Shown piece by piece: positions 33,376-45,484 of a stretch of 64,000 bases of DNA. Under the pieces are notes generated by a model. That model did no database searches, was not told the origin of the DNA, and was given only the letters and a program-made list of their open reading frames with translations. The position numbers were made by a program, and so were the translations under genes. The stretch comes from Polytrichum commune (lineage: Eukaryota; Streptophyta; Polytrichopsida; Polytrichales; Polytrichaceae). How positions within the stretch are numbered: position 1 is the stretch's first letter; each line of letters opens with the position of its first letter. The DNA is taken from NCBI GenBank assembly GCA_950295325.1, contig OX485806.1, positions 16,554,001 through 16,618,000 on the forward strand. Direction: 5' to 3'.

Positions 33376-33960
33376 AAACTGTTCGAAATTACTCACCTGG
33401 CAGACCCTTCGTCCAAAATAATTCTCGCCAGATTTTTGCCCCAAATTCTGTCACTACCGCATTTCGGAAGAAGAGACAGAGCATCTAAGGCACCATTTCG
33501 TCCCCCATTGACATTGAAGAAACCTGATGTGGTTGTGTTTAACCTCAAAAAATAGAAAATAGAAGAGGTAGCGAGAGTGTAAACAAAAAAATTTAGAAAT
33601 GGGATAGAAATCTCTTAGAAGGGTGGCAACATTGTGCATTGTGCAATCGCAGAGAGAGGAGACCGCGAGGAGAGCCAGCAGGAAACGAGGAAGACGATGA
33701 CGGGCTTGTGACGGGTGGGTTTTCTGGACCAGAACCCGGACCGGACCGGGCGCGGGATTCCAAAACCTAATGCGACCCGGCCCGTGATCAAGCACCCGGG
33801 CCGCGATAAAGGGACGCTTGGTCATTGGACACAACCTGGGCCTATAATAAGTGAAGTGGCATCGAGGCATAAGGTAATGTGGGCCTTTTGTGGTCACTCT
33901 TTCTTTAAAGAGAGGCGATTATCATATACAAGTGTATTTCTCATTCATCCAACATAAAAA
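33376..33960 (-). promoter_or_regulatory. Possible promoter and leader exon of the ASHR3-like gene
   Basis: This is the first GC-richer unique block upstream on the minus strand. It carries accggaccgggcgcggg-like sequence at 33740-33760 and a good donor GCCAG|gtgagt near 33400. A 147-codon ORF through it (33897-33454) looks incidental. It is a reasonable place for the transcription start, but I cannot connect it by splicing to the F-box exon. Confidence 0.35.
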
Positions 33961-34548
33961 CTTGAAAAATTATAGGTTTCATTGTCGAATCATCTCAAAT
34001 AATTTTGAATAGACTAATTCTTGAAGCTAATTCCAGTGTCAAATCAACTATAAAAAAAATTTAAATCTCCAAACGGCATATTGTTACATGTCTCTTATGT
34101 TGGATGGATGATGCCCCGATCACACCAACTTTCCGTCAACTTCCGGATGTGAAATAGTTGGGGATGTGATGACGGCCGGATGCCAAGTTGTTCACACCAA
34201 CATCCCGGTTTGGTCAACATTTTGGCGGCTGGTGGCCACCGTCATGACCGGTCAAATGAGTTGGCATAGACTTTTAAGGTGTAGCAACCGGAATAGAGTG
34301 ACCGGCAGAGGCTAATATTGGAGGGGTTACCGTTTTTGGTGGTGGGACCCACATGTCCGACGGACATCCAAACGTGGATGTCAGATTATAGATGGTGGCC
34401 ATCTCCGTCGCCGTCATACATCATGGACGGCGATGGCCCACCATGAAAATCACTATTAGAGACATATTCATCTACTGAAAATGAACTTTAAGTTTGGTGT
34501 GATCGGGGCACTCGTACACTCGTATACGAGAATTCCCTCTCTTCCTCT
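33909..34548. mobile_element. MITE (ATCCAACATA family) split by a nested element
   Basis: The left arm (agagaggcgattatcatata ... tcattcatccaacata) starts at 33909. The right side (tatgttggatggatga) reaches 34111 and resumes after the nested element with ctcgtatacgagaattccct at 34517-34541. The intact relative is at 44140-44363. The order of events is therefore MITE first, then insertion of the 34112-34510 element. Confidence 0.7.
34112..34510. mobile_element. Terminal-inverted-repeat element, nested in another MITE
   Basis: It begins TGCCCCGATCACACCAA and ends with the exact reverse complement TTGGTGTGATCGGGGCA, a perfect 17-bp inverted repeat around about 365 bp. The interior is GC-richer than its surroundings and rich in CCGG/GGCC and gatggtggccatc-like short palindromes. 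No transposase frame is present, so it is non-autonomous. A partial relative is at 15000. I could not identify a target-site duplication. Confidence 0.85.
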
Positions 34549-35030
34549 TTTTCATAAGCCACCTATATTTGAGTGGTATATGGCAAGGCTCGTACTCTGA
34601 TATGTGTGATTACATTGACCCATGCTAATTTATTGACAGTCCGTATTATTTCAATAATCGTTTCCACAACAATAACAAAATATACCTAAATAAGTGTATT
34701 TGTGGTTGCTATACGGATGACTAAATCAATTTGTAAGTTTTTGTGATTTGGTTTTTGAGCCGAGGTGATTTGTGTGAGTAAAATAATCAACCTATTTGTG
34801 AGGTGAACCTAATTGCACTTGTCAATGTAGTTAAGAACATAGTTTGAAAAATATATGTGTTAAGACAAGATGGATTGTGTGATCAAAATGTACAAAGCAA
34901 CCTTTTAGGTTCATGCCATGGCTATGTTAGACATTAGTGACAAGTTGAACAATTTGACATTATTCATTTTTTGTGAGATTTTTATGTGATTGTCCCAAAG
35001 ACAGTGGAGGAGTCTTTTTATTTGGCACGC

Positions 35031-35319
35031 CTTTTGGTCGGGAGTAGGTTGTTCTACATACAACATTTTCCATGTTCGGTAAGTTTTCGGTGCATGATTG
35101 GAGTCAATGTGGAGGTTTGGATGAAGAGGTTTTTATATCAGTACATTGAGGGTTGAACTCGTTTTGGCTTGTCAAGAGTTGCTAAAATGTGTTCCGCCCT
35201 CATTGAACCAATATGGAATGTTTATTCATTCGCACCTCCACACTAACTCCACGATGCTCTAGAATTTTACCAAACATGGAATATGTTGTACGCAAAAACA
35301 ACCAACTCCCGACTAAAAG
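35031..35319. mobile_element. Foldback MITE with about 90-bp inverted arms
   Basis: The left arm CTTTTGGTCGGGAGTAGGTT and the right arm ending ACCAACTCCCGACTAAAAG pair for the first 23 bp with two mismatches. Pairing continues with gaps through ACAACATTTTCCATGTT / AACATGGAATATGTTGT and on to GTGGAGGT / ACCTCCAC. Arm copies also occur at 21784 and at about 48235-48335. Confidence 0.75.
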
Positions 35320-35453
35320 ATTGATGCATATTGTTGTTGGGCCTCTCTAATTGAAATATATTTCTCGGTTGATTATGAACATGAAAGGTCAATGTCATAT
35401 TAAGGAGGATGTTCCTTGCAATATTGCCCCTAAAGCATGTGTTCACACCTATG

Positions 35454-35673
35454 TCCGGGAAGAACCGGCGGTTAGTTTACAGATGAACCGGTTAAGTTTG
35501 AGAAATAACCGGTTGAAGTTGGAGACTTTAGGAGAATCACCGATCATTTTAGAGGAATATATAGAATATGCCCCAATTTAATAAAGGAAAACCGGAGGAT
35601 GTCAACATGTAACCGACTAGATTTAGAATCACTAGGATCTTGACCCATTATATATGCCCAAAGACCTCCCGGG
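35454..35673. mobile_element. CCGGTT-rich MITE, copy 3
   Basis: It contains agaaccggcggttagttta, AACCGGTTGAAGTTGGAGAC, AATCACCGATCATTTTAGAG and AAACCGGAGGATGTCAACAT, in the family order. The ends here are CCGGGAAGA and CCTCCCGG. It directly abuts the next element. Confidence 0.75.
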
Positions 35674-35675
35674 CG

Positions 35676-36089
35676 TTGGTTCACACCAGTGTTCAAGATT
35701 GAAGCCCTCATATGAGTTTCATTTTGAAGGGCTCTCAAATTTCAACCCTTCAGTGGAAGGGCCGGTTCAAATCCAAGGCGTCAATCCAAAGAATATAAGA
35801 ATGAAATACAAAACTTGTATTAAACTTGTGTATGAATTATACGGTACATGTTTTTAGTACAATGTGAAGAACTAAGAATCAACCATGTAACTCCACTTCT
35901 TGTAGTGACAATACCCTACGCTTGTTAGTTCTTATGGCGGGCAGATTGTATTGAGGACTTCAAGTGATGTCTTCACTTTCAATTTGGGGTTGCGTTTTGA
36001 AGGGCTATTTTGAGAGAGGTATATTTTGAAGGGCCAAATCGCGTTTGAAGGGCATTGAAGACTTCACTCTTGAACACCGGTTCACACCA
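35676..36089. mobile_element. MITE with GTGTTCAAGA..GAAG inverted ends
   Basis: The left end ggttcacaccaGTGTTCAAG then ATTGAAG pairs with the right end CTTCACTCTTGAACACCGG (read inverted: CCGGTGTTCAAGAGTGAAG). The interior carries repeated GAAGGGC. No coding frame is apparent. The ends share a TTCACACC core with several other elements in this window. Confidence 0.6.
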
Positions 36090-36713
36090 TTTACTCTGTT
36101 GGATTAATTGTTGGAAAAACAGACAATTTCTACCATCAAAAACCGAGGAGTCTGAGACACAATTATTTTCGGAAGTGCAATACTTTTCACCCAATAAAAG
36201 CAACTGCTACAAATGGCAAACTCTGTAGTTGATGGATGAAAAGGTTCTAAGGTAGGATGATACTCTTTAGATCACATATGGAGAGCGAGAATTGACATTC
36301 ACAAACACATATCTCACGTCCATCCAAGGCATAAAACTTGACACCCTATACATTTGCAACCAATTCATCTCCAAAATACACATAGATCAATTCAGGGTCT
36401 TTAACCTAAAGCGTCTAACAAGCCCATATCGGGCCTCTCTAACCAAACCCAAAAAAAAAAAATAGCATAATTGAGTTGCATGCTTTCATTTTTAGCTGAT
36501 TGTGTCAAAAGTGACCCTACCTAAAATCAACTTCTTTTTCATATGCATTATTTGATTAAGTTGAACATGTTGATATTATTGAATGTGTAAAGCTCAAATA
36601 TGCAGCTTGAGCTACTCTTGGATGCAAATACATACGTTGTATTTCGATCATCGATATCTAACATGAATATATAGTTTATTTCTCTCCTTGACATAAGACA
36701 ATGTATACCATCG

Positions 36714-36919
36714 AACGGGGAGAACTAACAGCTCGTTCCAGACGAACCGGTGGGTTTTGAGAAATCCACCGGTTCAAGTTGGAGTCTTTAGGAGAATTAC
36801 CGATCACTCGAAAACCATCTACAAAATACACCTCAAATACAGCAAAACCGGAAGATGTCAACATGCAACCAGTTGGATTTACACGTTGACCGACTATATA
36901 CGCCCAAAAACTTTCCGGG
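36714..36919. mobile_element. CCGGTT-rich MITE, copy 4
   Basis: It starts AACGGGGAGAAC, has GAACCGGTGGGTTTTGAGAA, AATTACCGATCACTC and AACCGGAAGATGTCAACATG, and ends CCAAAAACTTTCCGGG. It is the same family as 7467, 8340 and 35454. Confidence 0.75.
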
Positions 36920-39900
36920 CACAAACATAATGTATACAACAACACAATAAGAACCCAAACACACAAACATGTAGAACACATGAAATTCCTTTTGGAACCC
37001 GGTGACCAAAACTCGTATGAAGTATGTATGTGGCCATATATTGAGATGTCGGATGAACGAGAGGTACGATCCAATGAGACAGCGCCAGTTCACATGCGCC
37101 AACTGGGCTAAATCCCCCCCCCCCCCCCCCCCCCCAAATTTGAATGTAGCATGGGGGAGCCTGCAGAATGTTTTGTGTCGGGAGCTGGTCAAAAGGGCCT
37201 CATTGGGTACATAGGGATACGGATGCTTATGTAACTCTCCTCCTTAGTAGCTAGACCCGGTCTCCTCAAACTCTGTGCGGGAAGGGGCAAAATAGTAGTA
37301 TTCTAAAGAGGCTCAAGGTACGCACCTTTGGTGGGGTGGATTAATTGAATGCAATTGAATGCGGGAATTGACTCACCTCACCCCACCCCACCCCACCGGC
37401 AACTAAGTTATGTTGTCTCGGATGGGATGGGATCGGATCGTGCCAAATTGACGTTTCGAATTTCATGCTTCGGAGTTGTTGAGATGCGAAAGCTATGATA
37501 CATGCCACTATTTGGTGTAATTAGTGTGGGTTTGTGTCGTTCGGAGTTGCGTGTTGCTATGACCTTTTTTCGTGAGTGTATCGTTGTTTTTTTTACCTAA
37601 ATAACGCCCCCTCCCCACCTGACTGTAGCGAAGCTTAAAAGTTGGTTCTAAAAACACGGCCTCCACACCATCGACATTATCCAGTGCCGAGCCTAGTTGG
37701 TGAATGATGTGGCATGGCTTAAAAGTGGAGGTTTTAAGCCTCCAGCACCGATCTTCCCATTGGTACCTAGACATGAGGCAAGGATATAGGACTTTTAAAA
37801 GTGTCGCCTCCCGCCCTTGTGATTGGTTGCTTTTTAGTTTTAGCTATGAGGGCACAAGGAGCTCCATTAACAAAAAACCGATGGTAAGACAGATGAGTAG
37901 TAAGGGATTTGGGGATGGGACAAAAAGTATTCAACATTCATTGCTGGGTAGATAAAACCATGAACATGTGTGAAAGCTACTTAACTTAAAACCTACTCAA
38001 AAATCTCCAGAGCAAGTTCTTGTAGGTGCATTGGGATAGCCAGATGCCTCCCCTATAACCGAGGGAACTTTACCCAGGTTTTAGGAAAGACTTTGGTTAT
38101 TTGGTCAAGTCAGGTGGGGAGGGGGCATAACATAAGTACACTAAATATGATATTTAGTGTTTGATTGTATTTAATGTTGTTACCACCCTACCTTGCTCAA
38201 CATGAATTTTCAATTCCTTGACAATTAGGGTTAGACATAAATGTGCCGCTATCTTCCCTATTGTCATCTTCCTTCATGTGAAGCATGGGTTTCATTAGAC
38301 TTGAGATTTTAGGGATGGCGCCCCACCTTCCTACTCACTGATCTCTCATCTGTTGAAGTTGACGGCGTCTTTTTTTCATATCCTTATTAACACTAAATTC
38401 AAACATGTAACTTCCACATATTACCATAGTTAAATTTATTGTTTGAGTTTACATTTAATGTTACTTACTTTCATAAAGTTATTGGCATTTAGTGTATGTG
38501 TTTGTATTTAGAGTATCAAACAATAAATTTGTTTTTTTAGTGTAGTTAGTATGCACACCAAGGAATATAATATAACTTACTTGGTTAAAAAAATGTTGGT
38601 AAAAAGCTACTGCAACATGTACCCTGAATGGTAACCCACACTAATTAGTCAAAACAATGTGAGAGATTGAAGTGAAGATTCTTTTCCTCTTCAAACGGTT
38701 ACAAAAGCCCTGTAAATTGTGGTTGATCATGGAACTTATAGCTGAAAAATATACACTTGCACATCTGATCCAATGTCAATGTAACATGTGTCTTTGAGTC
38801 ACGGGTAGATCACTCCATTGTCAAGTTGAACACCACGTGCGACCAAAAAAAATCTTCTTTTGGTAAGTTGCACCACCAAAATGGGTCAAAATTTTATCAA
38901 ATTTTTTTCATGAGTAGATATACACAATACCTATGACATAGGTAAAAGTGGTAACTAAATTTGATGATTTTTCATAAAACATACCGTTTCTAACTAGAAT
39001 GACATAGAATTGAACTAAAACATTTATTAAAAATATAAAGATGACTAAAAATATAAAAAAGATATAAAAAAGATACTATCAATGGTTATGTATATGTAGA
39101 AAAATTATCATAAATTTTAAAATCATATATGGCATGTAATATAGGGGTAGCAAACTTTGTCCGCACGTTGTGTCAACTTGACAATGAAGTGACCTCCCCG
39201 TGCTTTGAGTTGCTCGTACATAACTACACTAATATGTGCAATTACTATTTCAAAAATCTTTACCATGTTAACACAAAAACATGATTTTCATTTTGTTATG
39301 TTGTGAATGTCGTATGGATGGATAAACAAAGTTATAAAGGACATGATTTGGTTTTGACCCAAAATGATTTGAATCGGCAAAGAGTCAACCTATTTGGGAG
39401 GCCAACCTACTTGCAACATATCATCGTGCAAACCTTGCCATTTACCACTCAAATTTAGGTGTTTTAGAAAAAATAAAATGAAAAGTGACCGCATAAGGTT
39501 TCATACCTTAACGTCATGTTTCCAAAATCTCCACGCCATGTACCTAACTTCAAGCACTTTAGACTTCTCCGTAGACACAATTACGGTAGAGGGTGCTTAA
39601 ACCAACACTTTAAGCTATTGCACATACATATGGCTATGTGGTTGATAAATTTAAACCAAAATCATATTAGCCTTTGAGCTAACAATAGGTACAAAGAAGA
39701 AGAAGAATTTTTTATGAACATTCAAAGTCAAAACCACTAATGTAGCTTCCTTAAACCAATCCTTGGACCCCTTGTATGACGACCTTGCATATGATGAGGA
39801 CCCCCACCTTCATTGCCTAGAGCCAACACAAGACTGTTCAGAACCAGCACAACATAGTTGGGTACTAGACCCAAACGGTGCGCAAAGCCAAATGGCCACC

Positions 39901-40603
39901 TCCAGGATCCCACCCAGTTTGGTTGCAAAACCGTCACCTTGCATCCCATGTATCAACCCCCTTTGTGCTTTGTGGGCCTACCTCCTTGGCTTTGTGAATA
40001 GAATGGCTAGAAACGTCCCCCCTCCCCCCTCGGGCACTTCTACACCATGGAGAACGGTTCATTATTGTCATAATTGTCATTATTGCAATGTTGACTTTGT
40101 GTTTGCTTTACAAACCTCATCAATATCACGTACACTATGGCTGCCACATGCGTGATATAAGGAGGATAGAGTGTAATTTTGGAACATGCCATGGATTGCA
40201 TCGTTGTAGCCAGAGTATCTGTATCTTTAGAATACTTGACTATGCCACTTTTGCTTTTATAATGCAGTTGAAAATTAGGCACAATTCATAGACTTTGCCT
40301 ATCAAGCTTGCAACTTCAGTTCAAAAACCTGCTTGACAGCCTACAAATGTGCCACACTTACTGCAGAAGACTGTCACAAAACAATTGGATTCATCTCTCA
40401 ATAATCAACATGAGAAAACTAGTTTCAATGTCTTTTTAAAAAGACATAGCTCTATTTTTCAAAATTCTAACCAATCTATATAATTGCTCTAGAAGAACCT
40501 TGTGGATTCAACCCTTTCAACAAGAGTCAGGCCATGAATGCGTGTGTATATATGATTCACTCTATTTCAATACAATACAAATCTGGTCAAGCTTTAAACA
40601 CAC
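36920..40603. other. Intergenic, no gene seen
   Basis: It holds a 22-C homopolymer (37114-37135), a CACCC repeat near 37378-37398, and the palindrome ACACTAAATATGATATTTAGTGT near 38138. A short segment at 40077-40190 resembles 5490-5580. The 130-codon ORF at 39763-40155 is proline-rich, has an antisense rival and no domain I recognise. Otherwise the stretch is AT-rich and featureless. Confidence 0.5.
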
Positions 40604-43431
40604 TCAAGATAGCATGGCCTTCTCCAGCACCTCCTTCAACTGCCCGCTTGAGAATGCCTCTGCAAAAAACAGGTATGAGCTTCAACCTACTGGAAAAGCA
40701 ACCAGACAGTCCATTCGTGTACAACAGAGGTGATTGCTTCACATGTCATAAGGTACAAGGGCCTTATTTGGTCACTCTTCTTGATTGAACACCTACATTT
40801 AAATGGTATATCTCAAGTCTTGTAGTCAAGAATGGACACCAAAAAGACACATGTTACAATGGGATTGGACTATGTGCTCACAATATAGCCAACATACTAG
40901 GTTCAATAGTTAATAGAATTGTGAGGGCCCCCATGATCCTTTAAAAAGAACGAGAATCTTCACTTTGTCCTCTCATAACTTTTGCATCTCAACTCCCATT
41001 CCGAAACTTGGAAAGAAATTCTTTGTGACTCACAATTGCTAACCAGATGAGACAATTCCTAATTCGCTCCAACAGTCAATGATTCCATTATATGTGGGGT
41101 TGGAAGTGTCACAATAGGGCCATGTACCTTACTAGTATAAAGACACAAATATGAACAATTCTGAATCTAGAACATCAAACAGCAACACATGAGAAAACTA
41201 TCACAAGATGTGCAGATTGTGATAAAAAGACGATTGCTTGTGTAAGAAAGGCTTGGAGATGCTTACCAAGAGTGATATCACATCCACCAAAAAATTCACC
41301 ATCGATGTATAGTTGTGGGAAGGTAGGCCAATCAGAATATTCCTTCATGCCCTGCCGCAGAGAGTCATCTTCTAGTATATTGACAGTTTCAAAAGGGACG
41401 TTCATCTGATTGAGAATTTGCACACATGTGTTTGAAAAACCACATTGGGGAAACATCTTGTTTCCCTTCATGAACAACACGACCTTGTTCTCACTGAGGT
41501 ACTTGTCTAAGGACTCCTTCAGCTCCGGGGTTAGAGCTGTGAATCCAAACAACCCAATGAACTCAATTGGTCAGACTTGAACTAGGTTCGAACGAATTCA
41601 GGGTAGGAATTTAGCAACAGGATGAAGAAATTGAACAAAGTGCCAGAAGACAGAAAACAAAAAACAACCCCTAAAAGAAATTGGAAACCATGCAGGTCAA
41701 AACTAGGATGTTTGTGAATACGTTCGGACCATATAAAGGGCGCAGAAACAACATTGCACAAGTAGTAGCACCATGGCTAAAAGAAGAGTTCAGATAAGTA
41801 TGTGTCCTAACATATTGACAGAGATTGACATCTAAAATAGGCAGGCAGAAGACAACTTCGGACAGAATCCCACCTCCTGATGGGTGACACGGGACAGAAG
41901 CATTAGAAGTGATTTAGAGACAACCACAAGACCCACATGCATACACTAAGTCCCAGTATGTAAACTTATGTGCAACCCAAAACCTTAAAATCCCCAGAAG
42001 CTCCAGAACAACACTATGTCTTGAAAGGCAGATTTCAGATGATGGTAAAGAAAGCATCTTAAAAAATCTATCTCCTGTCACATTTGCAAAGATCAAAATC
42101 TAAAAAGGCATGTAGAAGGCAGCCAAAATCCCACCTCCTGAAGGGTGACACAGGACAGATTCCTTAGCAGAAAGACAGCTTAAGACAAATCTAACCCTCA
42201 CATCCATTCTCAAAGAATGACGATCAAATAATTCCAGCTTAAAAGTTCGCATAATTGCACAAAACCATTTCCCCCACCCAAAATGCACACACTAAGTGCC
42301 AATCCACAAACCCATGTGCAACCCAACCCTTAATCAATTCCCACAACTTCTAGAACCCACTCCAGAACCACATGAGAAAGATGATCGCCACCTCCAGTAA
42401 CCCACATGTATCATAGAAGTATGGCAGTCCAAGAATCCAGCTCAAAAAATCTGATATTGCACGACACTATTTCCCTCACCCCAAAATGCACAACCATTAA
42501 ATCTACGTGCAACCCCAAACCTTAAAAATTACCAGAACCTCAAGAACCCCATTTCCAGAACCACAAGTAGCAAACACCATATCTCAAAGATACATTTCAG
42601 ATGCTGGCGAAGTAAGAATCTTGGAGCATTTATCTCATATCGTATTCTCAAGGATTGAAATCTCAAAAGGCAGGTAGAAGATAATTTGGAACAAGATTCC
42701 TCGGCAGAAAGCCTGCCAGGTTAAGACAAATGCAACCCCTTCATCCATCATAAAAGAATGACAGTCCAAAATTCCAGCTCAAAAAATTCACACAATCGCA
42801 CTCCACCATCTCCCCCATCCCAAAATTGACAACCATAAACCCATGTGCAACCCCGAACCTTAAAAATTCCCATAACCACAAATAGCACAAACCATGTCTA
42901 AAAGCATAATCTCAAATGATGGTGAAGTAAGAATCTCAAAACCTCGTTATTCCTATCTTATTCTCAAAGATTGGAATCTCAAAAGGCAAGTAGAAGACAA
43001 TTCGGAACAAGATTCCTCGGCAAAAAGCCTGCCAGCTTAAGACAAATGTAACCCCCACATCCATCATACAAAGAGATGACAGTCTAGAACTCCAGCTCGA
43101 AAATTCACGTACGCCCCAATCCACAAACCCATTTGTAACCCCAAACCTTAATCATTCCCAAAACCTTCAGATGCCCAATTCCAGAACCACATGGCAAAAG
43201 AAGGGGATCCTAACCTCCGGTACCGCCCGAGGCTCCGAAGCTGCACCGCGCGGATTTTTTATTATTCCCAAGTTGCGAGGTGGAAGCGGCGAATGCAGGG
43301 ATGCGGACGGCTTTGCCCTTCCAGGCGCAGCGAAGGAAGGTGGATTGTTGTGGAGGTGCGGGGCCAGCGAATGCTTGGGGAGATGTCGCCACGCTGCTGC
43401 TGACGTGCAGGCTGCGCATGGCGGTGGCCAT
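40604..43431 (-). CDS. GRXS14: Chloroplast monothiol (CGFS) glutaredoxin, GrxS14-like
   Basis: Exons 43431-43215, 41536-41267 and 40659-40604 join in phase (GGA G|gttagg; cacag|CT; CTT G|gtaagc; tttgcag|AG) to give 180 residues. Residues 1 to about 70 are serine/alanine-rich and basic, a chloroplast transit peptide. The glutaredoxin fold follows: KVVLFMKGNKMFPQCGFSNT with the single active-site cysteine in CGFS, then the WPTFPQLYIDGEFFGGCDIT glutathione-binding loops. The last exon supplies the C-terminal helix (EAFSSGQLKEVLEKAM). Plastid CGFS glutaredoxins bind a glutathione-ligated 2Fe-2S cluster and pass it to acceptors, and they lack ordinary disulfide reductase activity. A GA run at 43557-43578 lies in the promoter or leader. 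The first intron (1.68 kb) is filled with tandem repeats. Confidence 0.95.
40780..41010 (-). repeat. Dispersed TTGGAGCCACA-type repeat, inverted copy in glutaredoxin intron 2
   Basis: Read on the minus strand it has GTGAGCACATAGTCCAATC, a tgttcattcttgactacaag-like block and TACCATTTAAATGTAGGTGT, matching the family in order. The orientation is opposite to most other copies in the window. Confidence 0.5.
41800..43200 (-). repeat. Intronic tandem array, unit about 280-315 bp
   Basis: Blocks such as AAAAGGCAGGTAGAAGA (landmarks at about 41835, 42103, 42666 and 42981) recur. So do GACAAATGTAACCCCCACAT-like, CCCCCACCCAAAATGCACA-like and AACCCATGTGCAACCC, in the same order. The gap between the second and third landmarks fits one more diverged unit. 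About five imperfect units make up most of glutaredoxin intron 1. Confidence 0.75.
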
Positions 43432-43742
43432 AGCTGCTTCCGATGATTGATTGTTTGTGCGAAGATGAATGTCAAGTTGTGCGTGAACGAAACACAAACA
43501 CAATTGTGTAAAGGATGTGTTTGAGCGGCACCATTGTGTTTTGTCTTCGGAGCCCCTCTCCCCTCTCTCTCTCTCTGATGTTCCTATCCACATTCATCCT
43601 CGTTAATGTCATCTAGAGGTCATCCATGTTGCATCCATACATCCTCAGTGTCTTTCTGGTGCTCCAAGCTGCTTTCATCCTCTATTTATCATCCATTCTC
43701 CTGTGTGCCCTGAATAACAAAAATGGATCCCTCGCACAGAAC

Positions 43743-43766
43743 TACACTAAATATTGTATTTAGTGT
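43743..43766. repeat. ACACTAAATAT..ATTTAGTGT palindrome
   Basis: One of several near-identical palindromes of about 23 bp (others near 7240, 7438 and 38138). They look like the terminus or core of a dispersed element. Confidence 0.5.
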
Positions 43767-44139
43767 CACCAATTCTATTTGTCTTGCTATATACTAATTG
43801 TAAATCATCCATGTAGTGTCACCACCACTAATTGTAAATCTAACATTATTTTTCATTCCTTGAAAAAACTATTTGGGCATTATAGATTTACAATGTTGCA
43901 ATTATTGTTACTTACTAAGTGTCTTTTCATTCAAATCTTAATCATCCATGACGGTATGAGAGAATGTTAGGATGCATAATATAACAAACTTTGTTTCAAT
44001 AACTTGCATGGATTTCATCCAATTTCAATCATCCATGACAATACTTGAAAAATTAATCATAAGAAGTGTCATTAGAAAAGTTACCACAATGACTTGAAAC
44101 ATCATATGACACAAAATACAATATTTAGAATACTTGAAA

Positions 44140-44363
44140 GAGAGGGAATTATTGCATACAAGCGTACCTCTCATCTATCCAACATAGATATTCGACCCTT
44201 ACAAGTTTAGGGTCAATTTATCCCAAATGACTTGGCCTAGGTCTAGAAAGCTAAGTTTGGTGTTAAATTAACTATAAATAATAATTTAGGGGATGCATAC
44301 TATTTCAAGTCCTTTATGTTGGATGAATTAGAAGTATACTCGTGGGTGATAATTTTCTCTCTC
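44140..44363. mobile_element. Complete MITE with about 45-bp inverted arms (ATCCAACATA family)
   Basis: The left arm GAGAGGGAATTATTGC ... CTCTCATCTATCCAACATA pairs with the right arm TATGTTGGATGAATTAG ... GTGATAATTTTCTCTC. The spacer of about 130 bp has no coding capacity. Fragments or interrupted copies occur at 2478, 5697 and 33909. Confidence 0.8.
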
Positions 44364-44924
44364 CCCATAATTAAGGTAGAAACATCTAGATCGAACACTT
44401 TGAGCACTTGAGACCCAAGTTAACATGTATAGAATATTTCACAAAACATTTCAAGAAATTAGCAAATCCATGAGAAGGCTAATGTACTTGAGTTCATCAA
44501 ATTTCAACATCATGCAATTTTGATATGATAGATAAAAAGCTAAGATTCCTTTGTGATCTAAAGTGGACATAGTCCATTCATTGACATTTTGTCTGTTTCA
44601 AACAATGAGCTGCGTTTCTATCCTTAGAATACCATAGAGGGCTCCCTATTTCATCTTTCCATGTGCCGGACCGCAGTTTCCACGTGGGGTGCAAGTGGGT
44701 CATGGGGAATGCAAGCATGACATGTGGCAAGTTTTGAGGGGAAAAAATTGTTTTGAGTCACAATAGAGAGCCCCTACAGTAATACAATTAGTGTTCATGT
44801 TGGTGTTCAATACATAGTTGACCACTTTTAGAGAAAAAATAGGTGTTGGAGTTGGGTGCTTCTACCTTAACCACCATGAAAGACCAACATAACGTAGACA
44901 TGTCTTAAAATGGTTAATTTGTTC

Positions 44925-45270
44925 TGACTAGCCCACTTCTTCTAAAATGTGTAACATGCAATTAGCACAAGATGGTTAGCAAATCCAACTCAAGGTTGTA
45001 GTCACTGTCCTCATAATTTCTGGAGCTCATATAAATATCTTATCATTATCAAAGTGAAGATTCTCATATTCATCAAGTGGTCCTAAAGGTCCCCCCAAAT
45101 TATGTTGATCATTAAACCTAGAATGATCATCAAAATTTGAGCACATAGTCCAATCTCTTCCAAACACATGTTTTTTTTGGTACTCGTTCTTGGAGCCACA
45201 TCTAACCACATACAACTCAAACATAAGCGTCCAATTATGGGAATTAACCAGATTAGGCATATCTAGCTTA
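44925..45270 (+). repeat. Dispersed TTGGAGCCACA-type repeat, near-complete copy
   Basis: Blocks in order: CACTTCTTCTAAAATGTG-like, GCAAATCCAACTCAAGGTTG, GAGCTCATATAAATATC, GAGCACATAGTCCAATCTCT, TTGGAGCCACATCTAACCAC and TTAGGCATATCTAGC. It is best compared with 49720-50070, which matches throughout in the same orientation. Confidence 0.7.
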
Positions 45271-45484
45271 GTGACCAAGTGAGGTGTGCAAGCAACTCAT
45301 GGGATTGATATCATTGCAACTGTGGTCTCCGGCTCCCTCTTCTCGCATTAAGCCATTTGGATTCTTGGAAATGCTTCCATGCTCCACAACGAGCCTGTTA
45401 TGAAGTTTAATGCACACAATCTAGCTTGAAAAGGTGCTCATGGGAAACCATCAAGAGCCTTCATCTGATGGGAATGTTTAGTGT

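Noticed and set aside
33454-33897. 147-codon minus-strand ORF
   Set aside because: Crosses what looks like the promoter and leader of the ASHR3-like gene; composition is odd and no motif is present. A leader exon is more likely.
39763-40155. 130-codon plus-strand ORF
   Set aside because: Proline- and cysteine-rich without a known motif, part of it repeated at 5490-5580, and rivalled by an antisense ORF.
43171-43446. Plus-strand ORFs opposite glutaredoxin exon 1
   Set aside because: Antisense shadows of the GC-rich transit-peptide exon.
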